39,632 nt of DNA from Thalassolituus sp034111725 (GCF_034111725.1 NZ_JAWUWR010000064.1:1-39632); one strand, 5' to 3'. Shown: positions 21,967-31,279, counted from the first letter of the stretch. The notes: generated by a model from the letters alone, not told the origin. Translations and numbers: made by a program.

Positions 21967-24754
21967 ACGTCGCTACCTTTTCTGGTTTGTTATATTGCCC
22001 AGGCATTAACTCAGCCATAGATGAAAAACTTTTCTTAACCCACTGGTCATAAAGGCCATCATAGGTACGACGAATATTGGTTTGATGAATATCAATCGCA
22101 GCTTCATCAAGAGGGAAAGCCTGATCTTCTAACAGATATTGATATTCCTCGGCCTCTACCTCATCCATACCTTTTGGTTTTTCTGAAGTCATTAAAGACT
22201 TACTCATTTGCGCGTACATATCTGCAATATGGAATGTTGCCGGAGTCGTAAACTCAAGAACTTCCATTTCTACTGCTTGGGTATAACGTTTTAACGCGCG
22301 CTGCATCGGTTCGTTTTTACGCACAATACTCTTGGCCAATGGCAAGGTTATTTTGACTTTTTCAAAGGCAACACGATCAAACTCAGCGAGCTGAAATGCA
22401 GCACTAGAAGCTAAATAACGTGACCGTTCGGTTTGTTGGTCTTTACCGTTGCGATGCAAGCGAATAATTTTATCCAACCAAAAACGACGTTTATCTTCAT
22501 CACCTTGCAGAGCATAGATCTGATCTAACTTGTAATGTGCTTCAATGGCTGGATCGAAAGGCGTTTTATAGGTGTGCGCGTAACGCTTGTACATCACAAT
22601 CGCATTATCTAAATCATTGGCCTTTTCGAAATATTCAGCAGATTGAAAGCTAGCGATACGACGTTCATCTTCTTCTTTGGCATCGTTCGATAATGTCATC
22701 AATTCAAATGCCGCTTTACGCCACTCACCTTTACCTTCGTAAGCAACAATCAGCTTGCTCGGAATATCTTTTGTAAGTTCATGATTCGGATATTCCTGAC
22801 GGAATTTCAACAAGACGCCCTCTGCACGGTCGTAATCCTGCATTTCCATCAATAAAGTAGCTGCATCATATTCTGCATTCACCTTCAATGTACTTTCTGG
22901 TACGACTTCCGCCAAACGCAACCAGTGATCAACTGCCTGCTGTGGTGAGTCGACTTTCACCTGCTCACCCTGCTTATAAATTGCTGCTGCGGCTTTTTGA
23001 CGAAGATCAGCACGTTCTTTACGCGATAATTTTTCATATGTAGAAGCACTCAACAAAGAAACTTCGGCTTCATCATAAAAACCCAATTCAAAACTTGAGT
23101 GGCCTTGAACTAACGAGGCGCCGTAACGATAACGAGGCGGTAATTCAACACCGGTTTCTTGTGATAACCGAGCCGTCGACAACGCTTGCTCGTAATATTT
23201 ATCTTTCAGCAAGGTTTCAGCTGTATTCACCAATACAGTGCCGCGACGCGGATCATCTGGAAATTCCGTCACGAAACGTTTGGCACTGGCAACATTTAGC
23301 TGACGCCATTCCAATTCGTGTTCAGGTGCAGGATTGTATTTAGCATAGGCGAGTAAAGCTGCGTAACCGGCTTCGGCGGCATCCTCATAAAATGGATACT
23401 GATAGGCGACAATCTCGTAGTTATTGCGAGCATCGTCATAACGCTCTAAATCGAACGAAATTTCGGCCAACAAGAAGTGAGCTTTTACTGTATCTGCCGC
23501 TTCAGGGAAGCTACGAATATACTCACCGTACCAACGAGCGGCTTCGTTAAAGCGTTCCTCTTTTTCAGAACGCTTCTTCGCCGCCTGCGCCCAGCCATGA
23601 GAGAAAGTCGCCAAGTCCCAAATATATTTTGATAGCGCAACGGTAATTTCTGCTCGTACTTTAACGTCATGCGATTCCCAATACGGAGTGCCAACACCAA
23701 AACGCTCGTTGTAGGTTTCTTTATGCTTGCGTAATAGCTCCGGATACCCTGCGGTTTCGTAGCCCGTAATTAAACGCTCGTAATAACTAGGCGCACGATC
23801 GGAATCAGGATAACGATCGACATACGCGCGTAATGTAGACGCTGCACTTTTGTAATATTTCTTTTCGTAATACTGGTCAGCTAGTTGCGCGTACAACTTA
23901 TATTCATAAAAACGAGCGCCGTGCTCATCAAAAAAGCGAGCAATTTGATTCCAATCACCTAAGTAATCAAACATGATCGCCATGATGCGCAAAGTATCGT
24001 TTAACAAATCAAGATCACCCCCCCCTGCCGCTACAAGCGCCGCTTCATCAGGGAAATGTTCATCAAGCATGCGCACGAATGCAAGCAAGCTTTCTTCATA
24101 ACGCGCTTGTTTGAAAATACTCCAGCCCTGCAGATACTCTGCATCGCGGTAGAAGCGGTTGGCGGCTGGACCAACGCTGATAAGCGCTTGGTAAGCGGCC
24201 TCGGACATTTCATAGTCACCCGCAGCGTAGAGCAACTGCCCCAATCGAAATTGCGCTTCTAAATAGTAAATAGAACGCGGATAACGTTTAACCAACTCCT
24301 CCAGCACGCTAATTGCTTGATAGGGTTGACCAGCTAATGAATACGCTTTGGCTAATTGATAATAAATGGCATCGTTATCAACACGATCCGGAAACGCCTT
24401 TAATAAATTTTCATAGTCATCGATTGATGCTTTAGCTAGGATTCGATCTTCAGCCAGTGCAGCTTCGTCATCGACGACCCGCTCCATACGAATTTCGTCG
24501 GATTGTAATTTCAAACCAGCAATACGATGAGCAACCCGTACACGCATTTCAGGATCAGTTGCAACCGCCAAATACGCTTGATAGTAGCGCACCACATCTT
24601 CATGGCTGACAGCAAGAGGCTCGTTTGAGACCGCTCGTACTTTCAGGCCGCCAATATCGGAGATACGTATGGTTTTATCACTACGGCTAAATAAACTACA
24701 ACCTGTACTTGCTAGCGTTGCGGCGATGAGGACTAACGATAAAAAGAATTTCAT
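21947..24754 (-). CDS. Large TPR lipoprotein (GltD-like position)
   Basis: The 935-residue protein has a lipoprotein signal (MKFFLSLVLIAATLASTGC, Cys19, next residue Ser). It then consists of alpha-helical TPR/Sel1-like repeats almost to the end, for example YYQLAKAYSLAGQPYQAISVLEELVKRYP, FLLAEISFDLERYDDARNNYEIVAYQYP and ATLLMEMQDYDRAEGVLLKFRQEYP. Such long solenoids commonly scaffold envelope complexes. It overlaps the upstream gene by 4 nt (ATGA) and the next by 20 nt. Together with the motor genes downstream, it parallels the large TPR proteins of the Myxococcus Glt complex. The one-to-one assignment is inferred from order and size. Confidence 0.85.
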   Translation of the reverse strand: MKFFLSLVLIAATLASTGCSLFSRSDKTIRISDIGGLKVRAVSNEPLAVSHEDVVRYYQAYLAVATDPEMRVRVAHRIAGLKLQSDEIRMERVVDDEAALAEDRILAKASIDDYENLLKAFPDRVDNDAIYYQLAKAYSLAGQPYQAISVLEELVKRYPRSIYYLEAQFRLGQLLYAAGDYEMSEAAYQALISVGPAANRFYRDAEYLQGWSIFKQARYEESLLAFVRMLDEHFPDEAALVAAGGGDLDLLNDTLRIMAIMFDYLGDWNQIARFFDEHGARFYEYKLYAQLADQYYEKKYYKSAASTLRAYVDRYPDSDRAPSYYERLITGYETAGYPELLRKHKETYNERFGVGTPYWESHDVKVRAEITVALSKYIWDLATFSHGWAQAAKKRSEKEERFNEAARWYGEYIRSFPEAADTVKAHFLLAEISFDLERYDDARNNYEIVAYQYPFYEDAAEAGYAALLAYAKYNPAPEHELEWRQLNVASAKRFVTEFPDDPRRGTVLVNTAETLLKDKYYEQALSTARLSQETGVELPPRYRYGASLVQGHSSFELGFYDEAEVSLLSASTYEKLSRKERADLRQKAAAAIYKQGEQVKVDSPQQAVDHWLRLAEVVPESTLKVNAEYDAATLLMEMQDYDRAEGVLLKFRQEYPNHELTKDIPSKLIVAYEGKGEWRKAAFELMTLSNDAKEEDERRIASFQSAEYFEKANDLDNAIVMYKRYAHTYKTPFDPAIEAHYKLDQIYALQGDEDKRRFWLDKIIRLHRNGKDQQTERSRYLASSAAFQLAEFDRVAFEKVKITLPLAKSIVRKNEPMQRALKRYTQAVEMEVLEFTTPATFHIADMYAQMSKSLMTSEKPKGMDEVEAEEYQYLLEDQAFPLDEAAIDIHQTNIRRTYDGLYDQWVKKSFSSMAELMPGQYNKPEKVATYVDQIR

Positions 24755-26682
24755 TTATCGTCTCCTGCGGATCGCATTTTGCGCTGCAAAGAGTCGTCAT
24801 ATAAACGCGCTATCGCTAATCGTGACTGTGCTAGGTATTCGTTTAATCGTGCGCGCAATGTCGTCAAATACTCATCGGTCATTGTCAACAAATCATCAAG
24901 TTGACGCTGGTGTAATTCTTTTACTTTTGCCAATTGAATATTCAATGATTGTTGCAGTGTGCTAACACGCTCAGGAAATCCCTTCCAGCTACTATCGGCC
25001 CACTCTAGCGATGTGCGCGTATTCTCAACCTGAACTAACAATTGCTCTGTCACCGCTCGAAGCTTCCAATGATGACGAGTAGTATCCCAGCGTCGCTGCG
25101 GCTCTTGCTCATAAATATTCCAGAGCTGGATCCCGCGCATTCTGCGCCAGCGCTCTTTATAAGGAGCCAAATCTCGTGTTGGAGTACCCACTTTTGATAA
25201 ATACGATACGTTAGGGACAACATTACGGAGTAAATCAATATTCTTATGTTCAGATTCAGATGCATAAGCAAACACAGCTTCATCTTCAGCCATTAAACGA
25301 TCTTGAACGGCTAAAGTACGGCGTAGCAAATCCATGTGTTTTTTTTCTAATGCAGCAAGTCGTTCTTCTCCGCTCATATTTTGCAACGTCTGCTGACGAA
25401 CGACTAGAACGTCCTGCCACAATTCCAAATCATTTTTCTGACGCAGCAAATCGTGTTCCATACGATCGAGATCGTGCAGACTAGCCAAGCGCTCGACAAA
25501 TGCTGGCTCGTCAATTAGACCTTGAGCAAAAAGTGCAACGGGGGTGTCAGGAACATCTTCAAGGCGTTGACGTTGCCAGCCCCAGCCTTCGCTCTGATTG
25601 TCGACCTGCCAATCTAGAATCCACTCACGAACCTGAACTGGATCACGAAAATTATCCAATGCTTCCAGCATATTGACGATTTTTGCTTCGGCGCTAACAT
25701 ATGCTTGCACTGATTCATTAGTAGCTTCAACCAATTCAAGTGTGTGAGGAACCGCAAGAAAAGACTCAATAACCGCTGGTTGAAATCCATCATATTGTTG
25801 CTGCAGTATTCGCCAAGGCTGAAGCGCATCTTCATAACGCCACTGACCAAGTAAATTCCAACCATAGTGCAGTAACCCTGGCGCTGAAAATACCGACTCT
25901 AAACTCATTTTTTCAAAATAATCGTTGGCCATCGCTGGCTTATCGTTATCCATCGCCGAGATTCCAGCGACCAGTAAAATTCGGTCACGCAAGGCATTAC
26001 CTTCTTTATTCTTCGGGAGATAAAAAATGCTCTCCGCAATAAGACGTTCTAAATCACGACTACCGAAGTTTTGGCGAATCATGACCAAAATAAGGTTATA
26101 GCGAGCTATGCCGGTCCAGATACTTTCATCAGCCATGGACTTTAAAACAACACGAGCATCACTAATCCGGCTTTGTAACGACAAACTTGAGACCAATATG
26201 GAGTATGTCTCTTGTAAGTTACCCTGTGTTATTTTCGGTTCGGCCTGGAGGGCATTGCGAGAACTAATCTCTGCACGTTCCCACTCACCTAAATCGTACC
26301 AACGTTTACCTAGGTAGTACCAAGAGTCACCACTTGCTGTGGTCGTGGTAATACCGGCATTGAAGAATGCTTTTTCAGCCTCATCTTCTAAACCTAGCGC
26401 CAATAACATAGCCGCACGCATAACTTCCGCTTCTTGCTCAGGGCTCTGATCCGTTTCGCGCAAATCTTTCCATGCCGCTAAAGCGGCGAGACCCTCGTGA
26501 TAGTCACTGGTTAAATAATGGTAGTAATAATTTCCGCGTAATAAACGCTCTTCGGCACTGGCACCGTCATCAATTTCATCCAGATCGAAATCGATATCCA
26601 ATAAGCCATCCACGAGTTCATCTGCCTGCACTGAAGCAAGCATCGACATTGTCACAACAAAAACGAGAAAAAGTAATCGCAT
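24751..26682 (-). CDS. Periplasmic TPR and coiled-coil protein (GltC-like position)
   Basis: The 643-residue protein has a signal peptide (MRLLFLVFVVTMSMLASVQA) without a lipobox, an acidic start, then TPR repeats (LLALGLEDEAEKAFFNAG, SWYYLGKRWYDLGEWERAEISSRNAL). The C-terminal third (about residues 400-640) is helical with probable coiled coil (MSGEERLAALEKKHMDLLRRTLAVQ; SLNIQLAKVKELHQRQLDDLL). Size and domain order fit GltC of Myxococcus, a periplasmic TPR protein of about 670 residues. It follows the previous gene after 4 nt and overlaps the next by 4 nt (ATGA). No enzymatic motif is visible. Confidence 0.8.
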   Translation of the reverse strand: MRLLFLVFVVTMSMLASVQADELVDGLLDIDFDLDEIDDGASAEERLLRGNYYYHYLTSDYHEGLAALAAWKDLRETDQSPEQEAEVMRAAMLLALGLEDEAEKAFFNAGITTTTASGDSWYYLGKRWYDLGEWERAEISSRNALQAEPKITQGNLQETYSILVSSLSLQSRISDARVVLKSMADESIWTGIARYNLILVMIRQNFGSRDLERLIAESIFYLPKNKEGNALRDRILLVAGISAMDNDKPAMANDYFEKMSLESVFSAPGLLHYGWNLLGQWRYEDALQPWRILQQQYDGFQPAVIESFLAVPHTLELVEATNESVQAYVSAEAKIVNMLEALDNFRDPVQVREWILDWQVDNQSEGWGWQRQRLEDVPDTPVALFAQGLIDEPAFVERLASLHDLDRMEHDLLRQKNDLELWQDVLVVRQQTLQNMSGEERLAALEKKHMDLLRRTLAVQDRLMAEDEAVFAYASESEHKNIDLLRNVVPNVSYLSKVGTPTRDLAPYKERWRRMRGIQLWNIYEQEPQRRWDTTRHHWKLRAVTEQLLVQVENTRTSLEWADSSWKGFPERVSTLQQSLNIQLAKVKELHQRQLDDLLTMTDEYLTTLRARLNEYLAQSRLAIARLYDDSLQRKMRSAGDDK

Positions 26683-26686
26683 TGGT

Positions 26687-27187
26687 TTACCAGTACTTCA
26701 ACTGTACCCGGGCACTTTGCCGCTCTACAAAATCCTGAATTACTAATTCAGTCAACAATGGCTTACTGGTTTTTTCGACGATATCTTCTGCAATCAACTC
26801 ACGCCCTTGACCGAGATGATCAACCCCGCGAACAACGGCACGAACCGTGTGTTTACCTGGAGATAAATTAACATTGCCTAATGGCTGAACGGCCCCCATG
26901 CGCAATGCCTTAACTTGACGTTCGGTATAAATGTGTTGAATTTGAGATTCACCATCAACACTTAATTCAATCGACAATGGCTCAAAATACTCTCCATGAG
27001 ATAACGATAAATGGAACGCCGCACGCGTCGTCGCAGGACTCAACAAATCTTTTTCTAATTGATAGAGATCTGTGTTTAATTCCAACACCGATTGTTTAAC
27101 GCTTTCAACGTCTTGACGAATTGCCGCATCTTCTGCATTTGCAAATGTACAAGTGAATAAAAACAAAACACTAAAAAATAACTTCAT
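26687..27187 (-). CDS. Small periplasmic protein with coiled coil and beta domain
   Basis: The 166-residue protein has a signal peptide (MKLFFSVLFLFTCTFANA), a short helical segment likely to be a coiled coil (AIRQDVESVKQSVLELNTDLYQLEKDLL, about 22-50), and a beta-rich domain (FHLSLSHGEYFEPLSIELSVDGE, VNLSPGKHTVRAVVRGVDHLG) of immunoglobulin-like appearance. I do not recognise a named family; any DNA-binding annotation seems unlikely given the signal peptide. CCGGAGAT lies about 8 nt before the ATG. It sits between the redoxin and the TPR genes in the same operon, so a structural role in the machine is inferred. Confidence 0.77.
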   Translation of the reverse strand: MKLFFSVLFLFTCTFANAEDAAIRQDVESVKQSVLELNTDLYQLEKDLLSPATTRAAFHLSLSHGEYFEPLSIELSVDGESQIQHIYTERQVKALRMGAVQPLGNVNLSPGKHTVRAVVRGVDHLGQGRELIAEDIVEKTSKPLLTELVIQDFVERQSARVQLKYW

Positions 27188-27204
27188 TAAAATATCTCCG
27201 GACC

Positions 27205-27687
27205 TTATTGGTCGCGCACCTCAGAAATCCAGCGCATCATCGCCGCTTCAACTTCACCGTAACTCTCTTCAAGATCACCAATAATTAAGTGATCCAAAAC
27301 CCCATCAGGACTGATTAACATAACCGCCGGCCGAGGTTCGAATAGCCAAGATTGCCGCCATTTTGTGTCGTAACGTAAAACCGGCAAACGCATCTTAGGT
27401 GGTTCATCATCACCTTCAGGCACCCAAACAAACCAACCCAACAATCCGTCAATTTCTAAACTTTCCGCCAACAACTGATAGCGTGCGAGCGTTTCGGAGC
27501 AAGCATCACAACGATCAAGCCAAATTAACATCAAGGGCTGACCACGCACCTCGGTTAAACGCTGACCAAAGCCATTGACCGAGAGCATTGTGAAATCATC
27601 AACCTTGTCACCAGGCTTTAACGTCTCTAATGCGCTGGCTGGTAGCGCCAACAATATTAGTAGTAAATACCGAACGACAAATTCCAT
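27205..27687 (-). CDS. Periplasmic redoxin with CxxC motif
   Basis: The 160-residue protein has a signal peptide (MEFVVRYLLLILLALPASA) and a thioredoxin-fold body with LIWLDRCDACSETLARY (CDAC active-site motif, about residues 58-61). Near the end the TlpA/peroxiredoxin-type RPAVMLISPDG segment is present, where the usual cis-Pro region lies. The spacing fits a TlpA-like periplasmic disulfide enzyme. It starts inside the last 31 nt of the upstream barrel gene, and GAGGGG five nt before the ATG confirms the start. Placement suggests it keeps cysteines of complex subunits in order, but its neighbours have few Cys, so the substrate is unclear. Confidence 0.77.
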   Translation of the reverse strand: MEFVVRYLLLILLALPASALETLKPGDKVDDFTMLSVNGFGQRLTEVRGQPLMLIWLDRCDACSETLARYQLLAESLEIDGLLGWFVWVPEGDDEPPKMRLPVLRYDTKWRQSWLFEPRPAVMLISPDGVLDHLIIGDLEESYGEVEAAMMRWISEVRDQ

Positions 27688-28268
27688 TGCATCCCCTCGT
27701 TAGCACCTAGTGTTTTCAAGCGCTGATCATCCACTCGATATTGACGCGCACCGAAGCTGTACCAGTAATTCGTTGTATTCGCCTGCCATGACAAACCAAG
27801 AGCGGTGTAACGGCCACGGGTATCGCCCGTTTGCTGACTCCCCATCGCTACCTCAACGGCCATGAGCCAAGGGAATGTATAATCACCGAATGTACTCGCA
27901 GTACCTTGCAGCAAGGCATAACCGACACCCGCCGTAGCAAGTAATACTTGCTCTCGCTCTTCGACCACTAGGCCATTGTCGAGGGTAAAATCGAAAAAGG
28001 AGCTAAAACCTAACTCACCAGTAACATACCAACGTTCGCCGGCAAAATAGCGCGCCGATAGATTTAAACCGGGTTTTAGTTCGTCTTTTTCAGCGACGGT
28101 ATTACTAAAGCCAATACCTATAGTGCCGTGCTGACGTTCAACAGAATCTAAATCCTCTAGCCCTGAATATTTAACCTGAGGATCATAAATATCAGTACTG
28201 GACCGCTCAGCTGAGGCCGTCGATGCGAAAAGAAACGCACATATAGCAACAGCAGTAGAAAACTTCAT
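27657..28268 (-). CDS. Outer-membrane beta-barrel protein (OMP_myx_plus-like)
   Basis: The protein has a signal peptide (MKFSTAVAICAFLFASTASA), then about 180 residues of alternating hydrophobic/polar strands (GTIGIGFSNTVAE, LNLSARYFAGERWYVTGELGFSSFF, QVLLATAGVGYALLQG, WNLSFGIYY), ending in Tyr-Tyr. This fits a small eight-stranded outer-membrane barrel. It resembles the barrel family described from Myxococcus and other bacteria, and would correspond to the GltA/GltB/GltH barrels of the Glt complex. I place the start at ATG 28268, because it overlaps the upstream stop as ATGA. A longer frame from GTG 28283 lacks a ribosome-binding site. Confidence 0.75.
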   Translation of the reverse strand: MKFSTAVAICAFLFASTASAERSSTDIYDPQVKYSGLEDLDSVERQHGTIGIGFSNTVAEKDELKPGLNLSARYFAGERWYVTGELGFSSFFDFTLDNGLVVEEREQVLLATAGVGYALLQGTASTFGDYTFPWLMAVEVAMGSQQTGDTRGRYTALGLSWQANTTNYWYSFGARQYRVDDQRLKTLGANEGMQWNLSFGIYY

Positions 28269-28984
28269 AGCCTTAACTTCCACGCCAATGACACAGAGGA
28301 ATGGTTCACCATGTCAGAATCTAGAGAAATATTGGTGCCGACTCGTAAGGCGACATCTAAGTAACGTTCAGCAGCCCAAACAACCTCAGCAGACACAAGC
28401 GCCAGTGGAACAATTTCATCGGTTTCTGAACTCCAATGGTTACTGTCACCATACTCACTGCCAACTCCGACTGCGGCAGAGCCGAGTACTTGAAAATTTA
28501 AAATACTGCCTATCTGTCTTGTTAGCCCGAGTTCACTAATAGACCAACCATAAGCGCCTTGATCTGACACGGTATAGCGGCCGAATAGACTCTGCTCATG
28601 TAAGGGGACAACGACACCAAAACCCAATGCCGACTCACTATTCAAAATAAGCTCTAGACGCCAATCGCTTGGACGAGCATCGTTACGCAACTGCCACAGT
28701 TGAGCAACGCTAACGCTTTTAACAAGATGAAGTTCGGAAAGTGGAAGCCAGCCTTGTTTACGACCATCACTAAGCAATAGCCAATCACCACGAACGGCAA
28801 TAGGTGTCATGGAATGATCACTGGATACTTCGAATACAACAGGGTACGCCGCGCCTGGGCCTTTATGAAGCCGCACGTATTCTATTTCTGCCTGCGCAGT
28901 TGAAGTCCATAGGAATATGAACGTGTTTAGTAACACGCAAACTATTGACGACTTGATATGTTGGCTAAACGCCACAACCGGCAT
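28265..28984 (-). CDS. Secreted SH3-domain protein with a beta-barrel-like C terminus
   Basis: This first gene of the operon encodes 239 residues. A long signal segment (SSIVCVLLNTFIFLWTSTAQA) leads to a bacterial SH3 domain (about 34-85: VRLHKGPGAAYPVVFEV, GDWLLLSDGRKQGWLPLSEL), which often binds peptidoglycan or partner peptides. The remaining about 140 residues alternate in barrel fashion (GVVVPLHEQSLFGRYTVSDQGAYGWSISELGLTRQ, LDVALRVGTNISLDS) and end SLAWKLRL, like an outer-membrane strand. A wall-binding barrel would anchor the machine to both cell wall and outer membrane. AGGGCGG precedes the ATG. No promoter is convincing in the 121-nt gap. Confidence 0.72.
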   Translation of the reverse strand: MPVVAFSQHIKSSIVCVLLNTFIFLWTSTAQAEIEYVRLHKGPGAAYPVVFEVSSDHSMTPIAVRGDWLLLSDGRKQGWLPLSELHLVKSVSVAQLWQLRNDARPSDWRLELILNSESALGFGVVVPLHEQSLFGRYTVSDQGAYGWSISELGLTRQIGSILNFQVLGSAAVGVGSEYGDSNHWSSETDEIVPLALVSAEVVWAAERYLDVALRVGTNISLDSDMVNHSSVSLAWKLRL

Positions 28985-29105
28985 ATTTACCGCCCTATTC
29001 TTGTTATTTTTATAGGAGCGTCCATGCCGACCAGTCTTGGTTGTACGATAAGGTACATCACTTCCCCGTCTAAATTAATCGCTCAATAGTAACTTTCTAA
29101 CACCT

Positions 29106-30287
29106 TTACTTACTGAGAAATTTCATCGCATTCTCTAGACCAGTGAGTGTTAGAGGATACATTTTATCTTTTACGATCTCGCGAATTGCTCCTAAAGAAC
29201 CACCCTGCCCCCAGTGTGATTCTGGTGCTGGATTCAACCAGACCATTTTTTCGTAGTGATCGGACATACGCTGCATCCAAACCGCCCCCGGTTCTTCATT
29301 CCAGTGCTCGACACTACCACCCGCATGAGTCACCTCATAAGGTGCCATCATGGCATCACCAACGAAGATAACTCGATAGTCACTGCCATACTTGCGCAAA
29401 ATGTCCCATGTTTCTGTGCGCTCGTTCATACGACGGATATTATTTTTCCACACGCTCTCATACAAACAATTATGAAAATAAAACGTCTCCATGTGCTTGA
29501 ACTCGGTACGCGTCGCGGAGAATAACTCTTCGCAGACCCGAACATGGGGATCCATAGAGCCACCAACATCAAAAAACAGCAGCACTTTAACGGCATTGTG
29601 ACGCTCAGGCACCATTTTAATGTCAAGAAAACCAGCATTTCTGGCAGTTGAGCTAATGGTATCACCCAAATCAAGCTCATCTGCTGCGCCTTGACGGGCA
29701 AATTTGCGTAATCGACGCAACGCTACTTTGATATTACGCGTACCTAATTCGATGCTATCGTCTAGGTCTTTGTAGTTGCGTTGCTCCCAGACTTTAATCG
29801 CTTTCTTGTGTCTCGACTGCCCTTGATCAATACGAATACCTTCGGGGTTATAACCATTGGCTCCGAAAGGCGATGTGCCTCCGGTACCAATCATCTTATT
29901 TCCCCCCTGATGACGCTTATGCTGCTCTTCCAATCGCTTTTTGAATTCTTCGATGACCTGATCAAGACCACCAAGCGCTTCGATTTTATCCATTTCTTCT
30001 TTCGACAGCATGCGCTCGAACTCTTTGCGCATCCACTCGGCCGGAATTTTTGCGTCCTCCATCATGGAAGGCAATGAATCCAAGCCTTGAAAATAAGCGC
30101 CAAACGCTTTATCGAACTTGTCGTAGTGTTTTTCGTCTTTAACCAAACACAGGCGTGCAAGGGCATAAAACTCGTTCATATCAGCGAAGGCAACATGTGC
30201 CTGTATCGCATTAACGAGATCTAGGTATTCCCTGACCGAACATGGGACTTTGGCACGACGCACCGTCTCGAAGAAATCGATTAACAT
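29106..30287 (-). CDS. CoxE-like VWA domain protein
   Basis: The 393-residue soluble protein has an N-terminal helical half (MLIDFFETVRRAKVPCSVREYLDL...) and a C-terminal von Willebrand factor A domain with the metal-ion site start LLFFDVGGSMDPH (DxGxS) and later IFVGDAMMAPYE. CoxE-like VWA proteins act with MoxR AAA+ ATPases as chaperones that assemble or activate metalloenzymes or complexes. A MoxR ATPase is encoded 4 nt upstream, so the two work as a pair. It lies directly upstream, on the same strand, of the envelope-machine operon, but the 121-nt gap separates them. The target is unknown. Confidence 0.85.
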   Translation of the reverse strand: MLIDFFETVRRAKVPCSVREYLDLVNAIQAHVAFADMNEFYALARLCLVKDEKHYDKFDKAFGAYFQGLDSLPSMMEDAKIPAEWMRKEFERMLSKEEMDKIEALGGLDQVIEEFKKRLEEQHKRHQGGNKMIGTGGTSPFGANGYNPEGIRIDQGQSRHKKAIKVWEQRNYKDLDDSIELGTRNIKVALRRLRKFARQGAADELDLGDTISSTARNAGFLDIKMVPERHNAVKVLLFFDVGGSMDPHVRVCEELFSATRTEFKHMETFYFHNCLYESVWKNNIRRMNERTETWDILRKYGSDYRVIFVGDAMMAPYEVTHAGGSVEHWNEEPGAVWMQRMSDHYEKMVWLNPAPESHWGQGGSLGAIREIVKDKMYPLTLTGLENAMKFLSK

Positions 30288-30291
30288 TGAA

Positions 30292-31134
30292 TTAGCCTTT
30301 GCGACGACTCATGAACGCGAGCTTTTCTAGTAACTGCACATCTTGTTCATTCTTAACAAGCGCGCCGTACATCGGTGGAATAGCCTTGCTATGATCTTTA
30401 TTGCGCAGCACGTCAACACCCACATCATCAGCCATTAATAGCTTCAACCAGTCAATTAACTCAGAAGTTGATGGTTTTTTCTTTAAGCCGGGAACTTTGC
30501 GCACGTCAAAAAAAACATCGAGAGCTTCACGCACAAGATCCTTCTGAATATGCGGGTAATGCACATCCACGATAGCTTTCATGGTATCGCGATCAGGGAA
30601 GTCTATGTAGTGGAAGAAACAGCGACGTAAGAAAGCATCTGGCAGCTCCTTCTCGTTATTACTCGTAATTAAGATAATAGGACGATGAGTAGCTACGATA
30701 CGTTCTTGGGTTTCATAAACAAAGAACTCCATCTTATCGAGTTCGAGCAATAAATCGTTCGGGAACTCAATATCGGCCTTATCAATTTCGTCGATCAACA
30801 GTACCACGGGCTTATCCGCCGTGAACGCTTCCCACAACTTACCTTTGATGATGTAGTTGGAAATATCATGGACTTTGTCCGTACCAAGCTGAGAATCGCG
30901 TAATCGTGATACCGCATCGTATTCGTACAGCCCTTGATGAGCTTTAGTCGTACTTTTGATGTGCCACTGAATCAAGTCAGTGCCCAGTGATGTAGCCAGC
31001 TGTTCTGCCAACATAGTTTTGCCAGTACCGGGTTCACCCTTTAGCAATAACGGGCGCTGCAAGGTAATAGCGGCATTCACCGCCATTTGCAGATCCGGCG
31101 TTGCAACGTATTCACCAGTCCCCTGAAATTTCAT
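30292..31134 (-). CDS. MoxR family AAA+ ATPase
   Basis: The 280-residue AAA+ ATPase has Walker A GEPGTGKT (33-40), Walker B PVVLLIDEIDKADIEF (about 111-126), ITSNNEKELPDAFLRRCFFHYIDFP with the sensor and arginine-finger region, and a C-terminal lid (LKKKPSTSELIDWLKLLM). This is the MoxR layout. It forms a chaperone pair with the CoxE-like VWA protein downstream (4-nt gap). MoxR-VWA pairs activate or assemble complexes, for example in carbon monoxide dehydrogenase or methanol dehydrogenase systems, and in stress responses. The partner complex cannot be deduced here. A 220-nt gap with a terminator lies upstream. Confidence 0.93.
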   Translation of the reverse strand: MKFQGTGEYVATPDLQMAVNAAITLQRPLLLKGEPGTGKTMLAEQLATSLGTDLIQWHIKSTTKAHQGLYEYDAVSRLRDSQLGTDKVHDISNYIIKGKLWEAFTADKPVVLLIDEIDKADIEFPNDLLLELDKMEFFVYETQERIVATHRPIILITSNNEKELPDAFLRRCFFHYIDFPDRDTMKAIVDVHYPHIQKDLVREALDVFFDVRKVPGLKKKPSTSELIDWLKLLMADDVGVDVLRNKDHSKAIPPMYGALVKNEQDVQLLEKLAFMSRRKG

Positions 31135-31279
31135 AGCTACCTCTGTTTAAGCTTCATCAAAACAGGCCAGAGTATAAGGATGCCAGTGGCACTCAGCAAG
31201 GGACTGACCGTATTACTATTCACTGCACTCAGCAATTATGCAAAGTGCGACCCGAGATCGTTGCGCAATTTGGCCAGTT

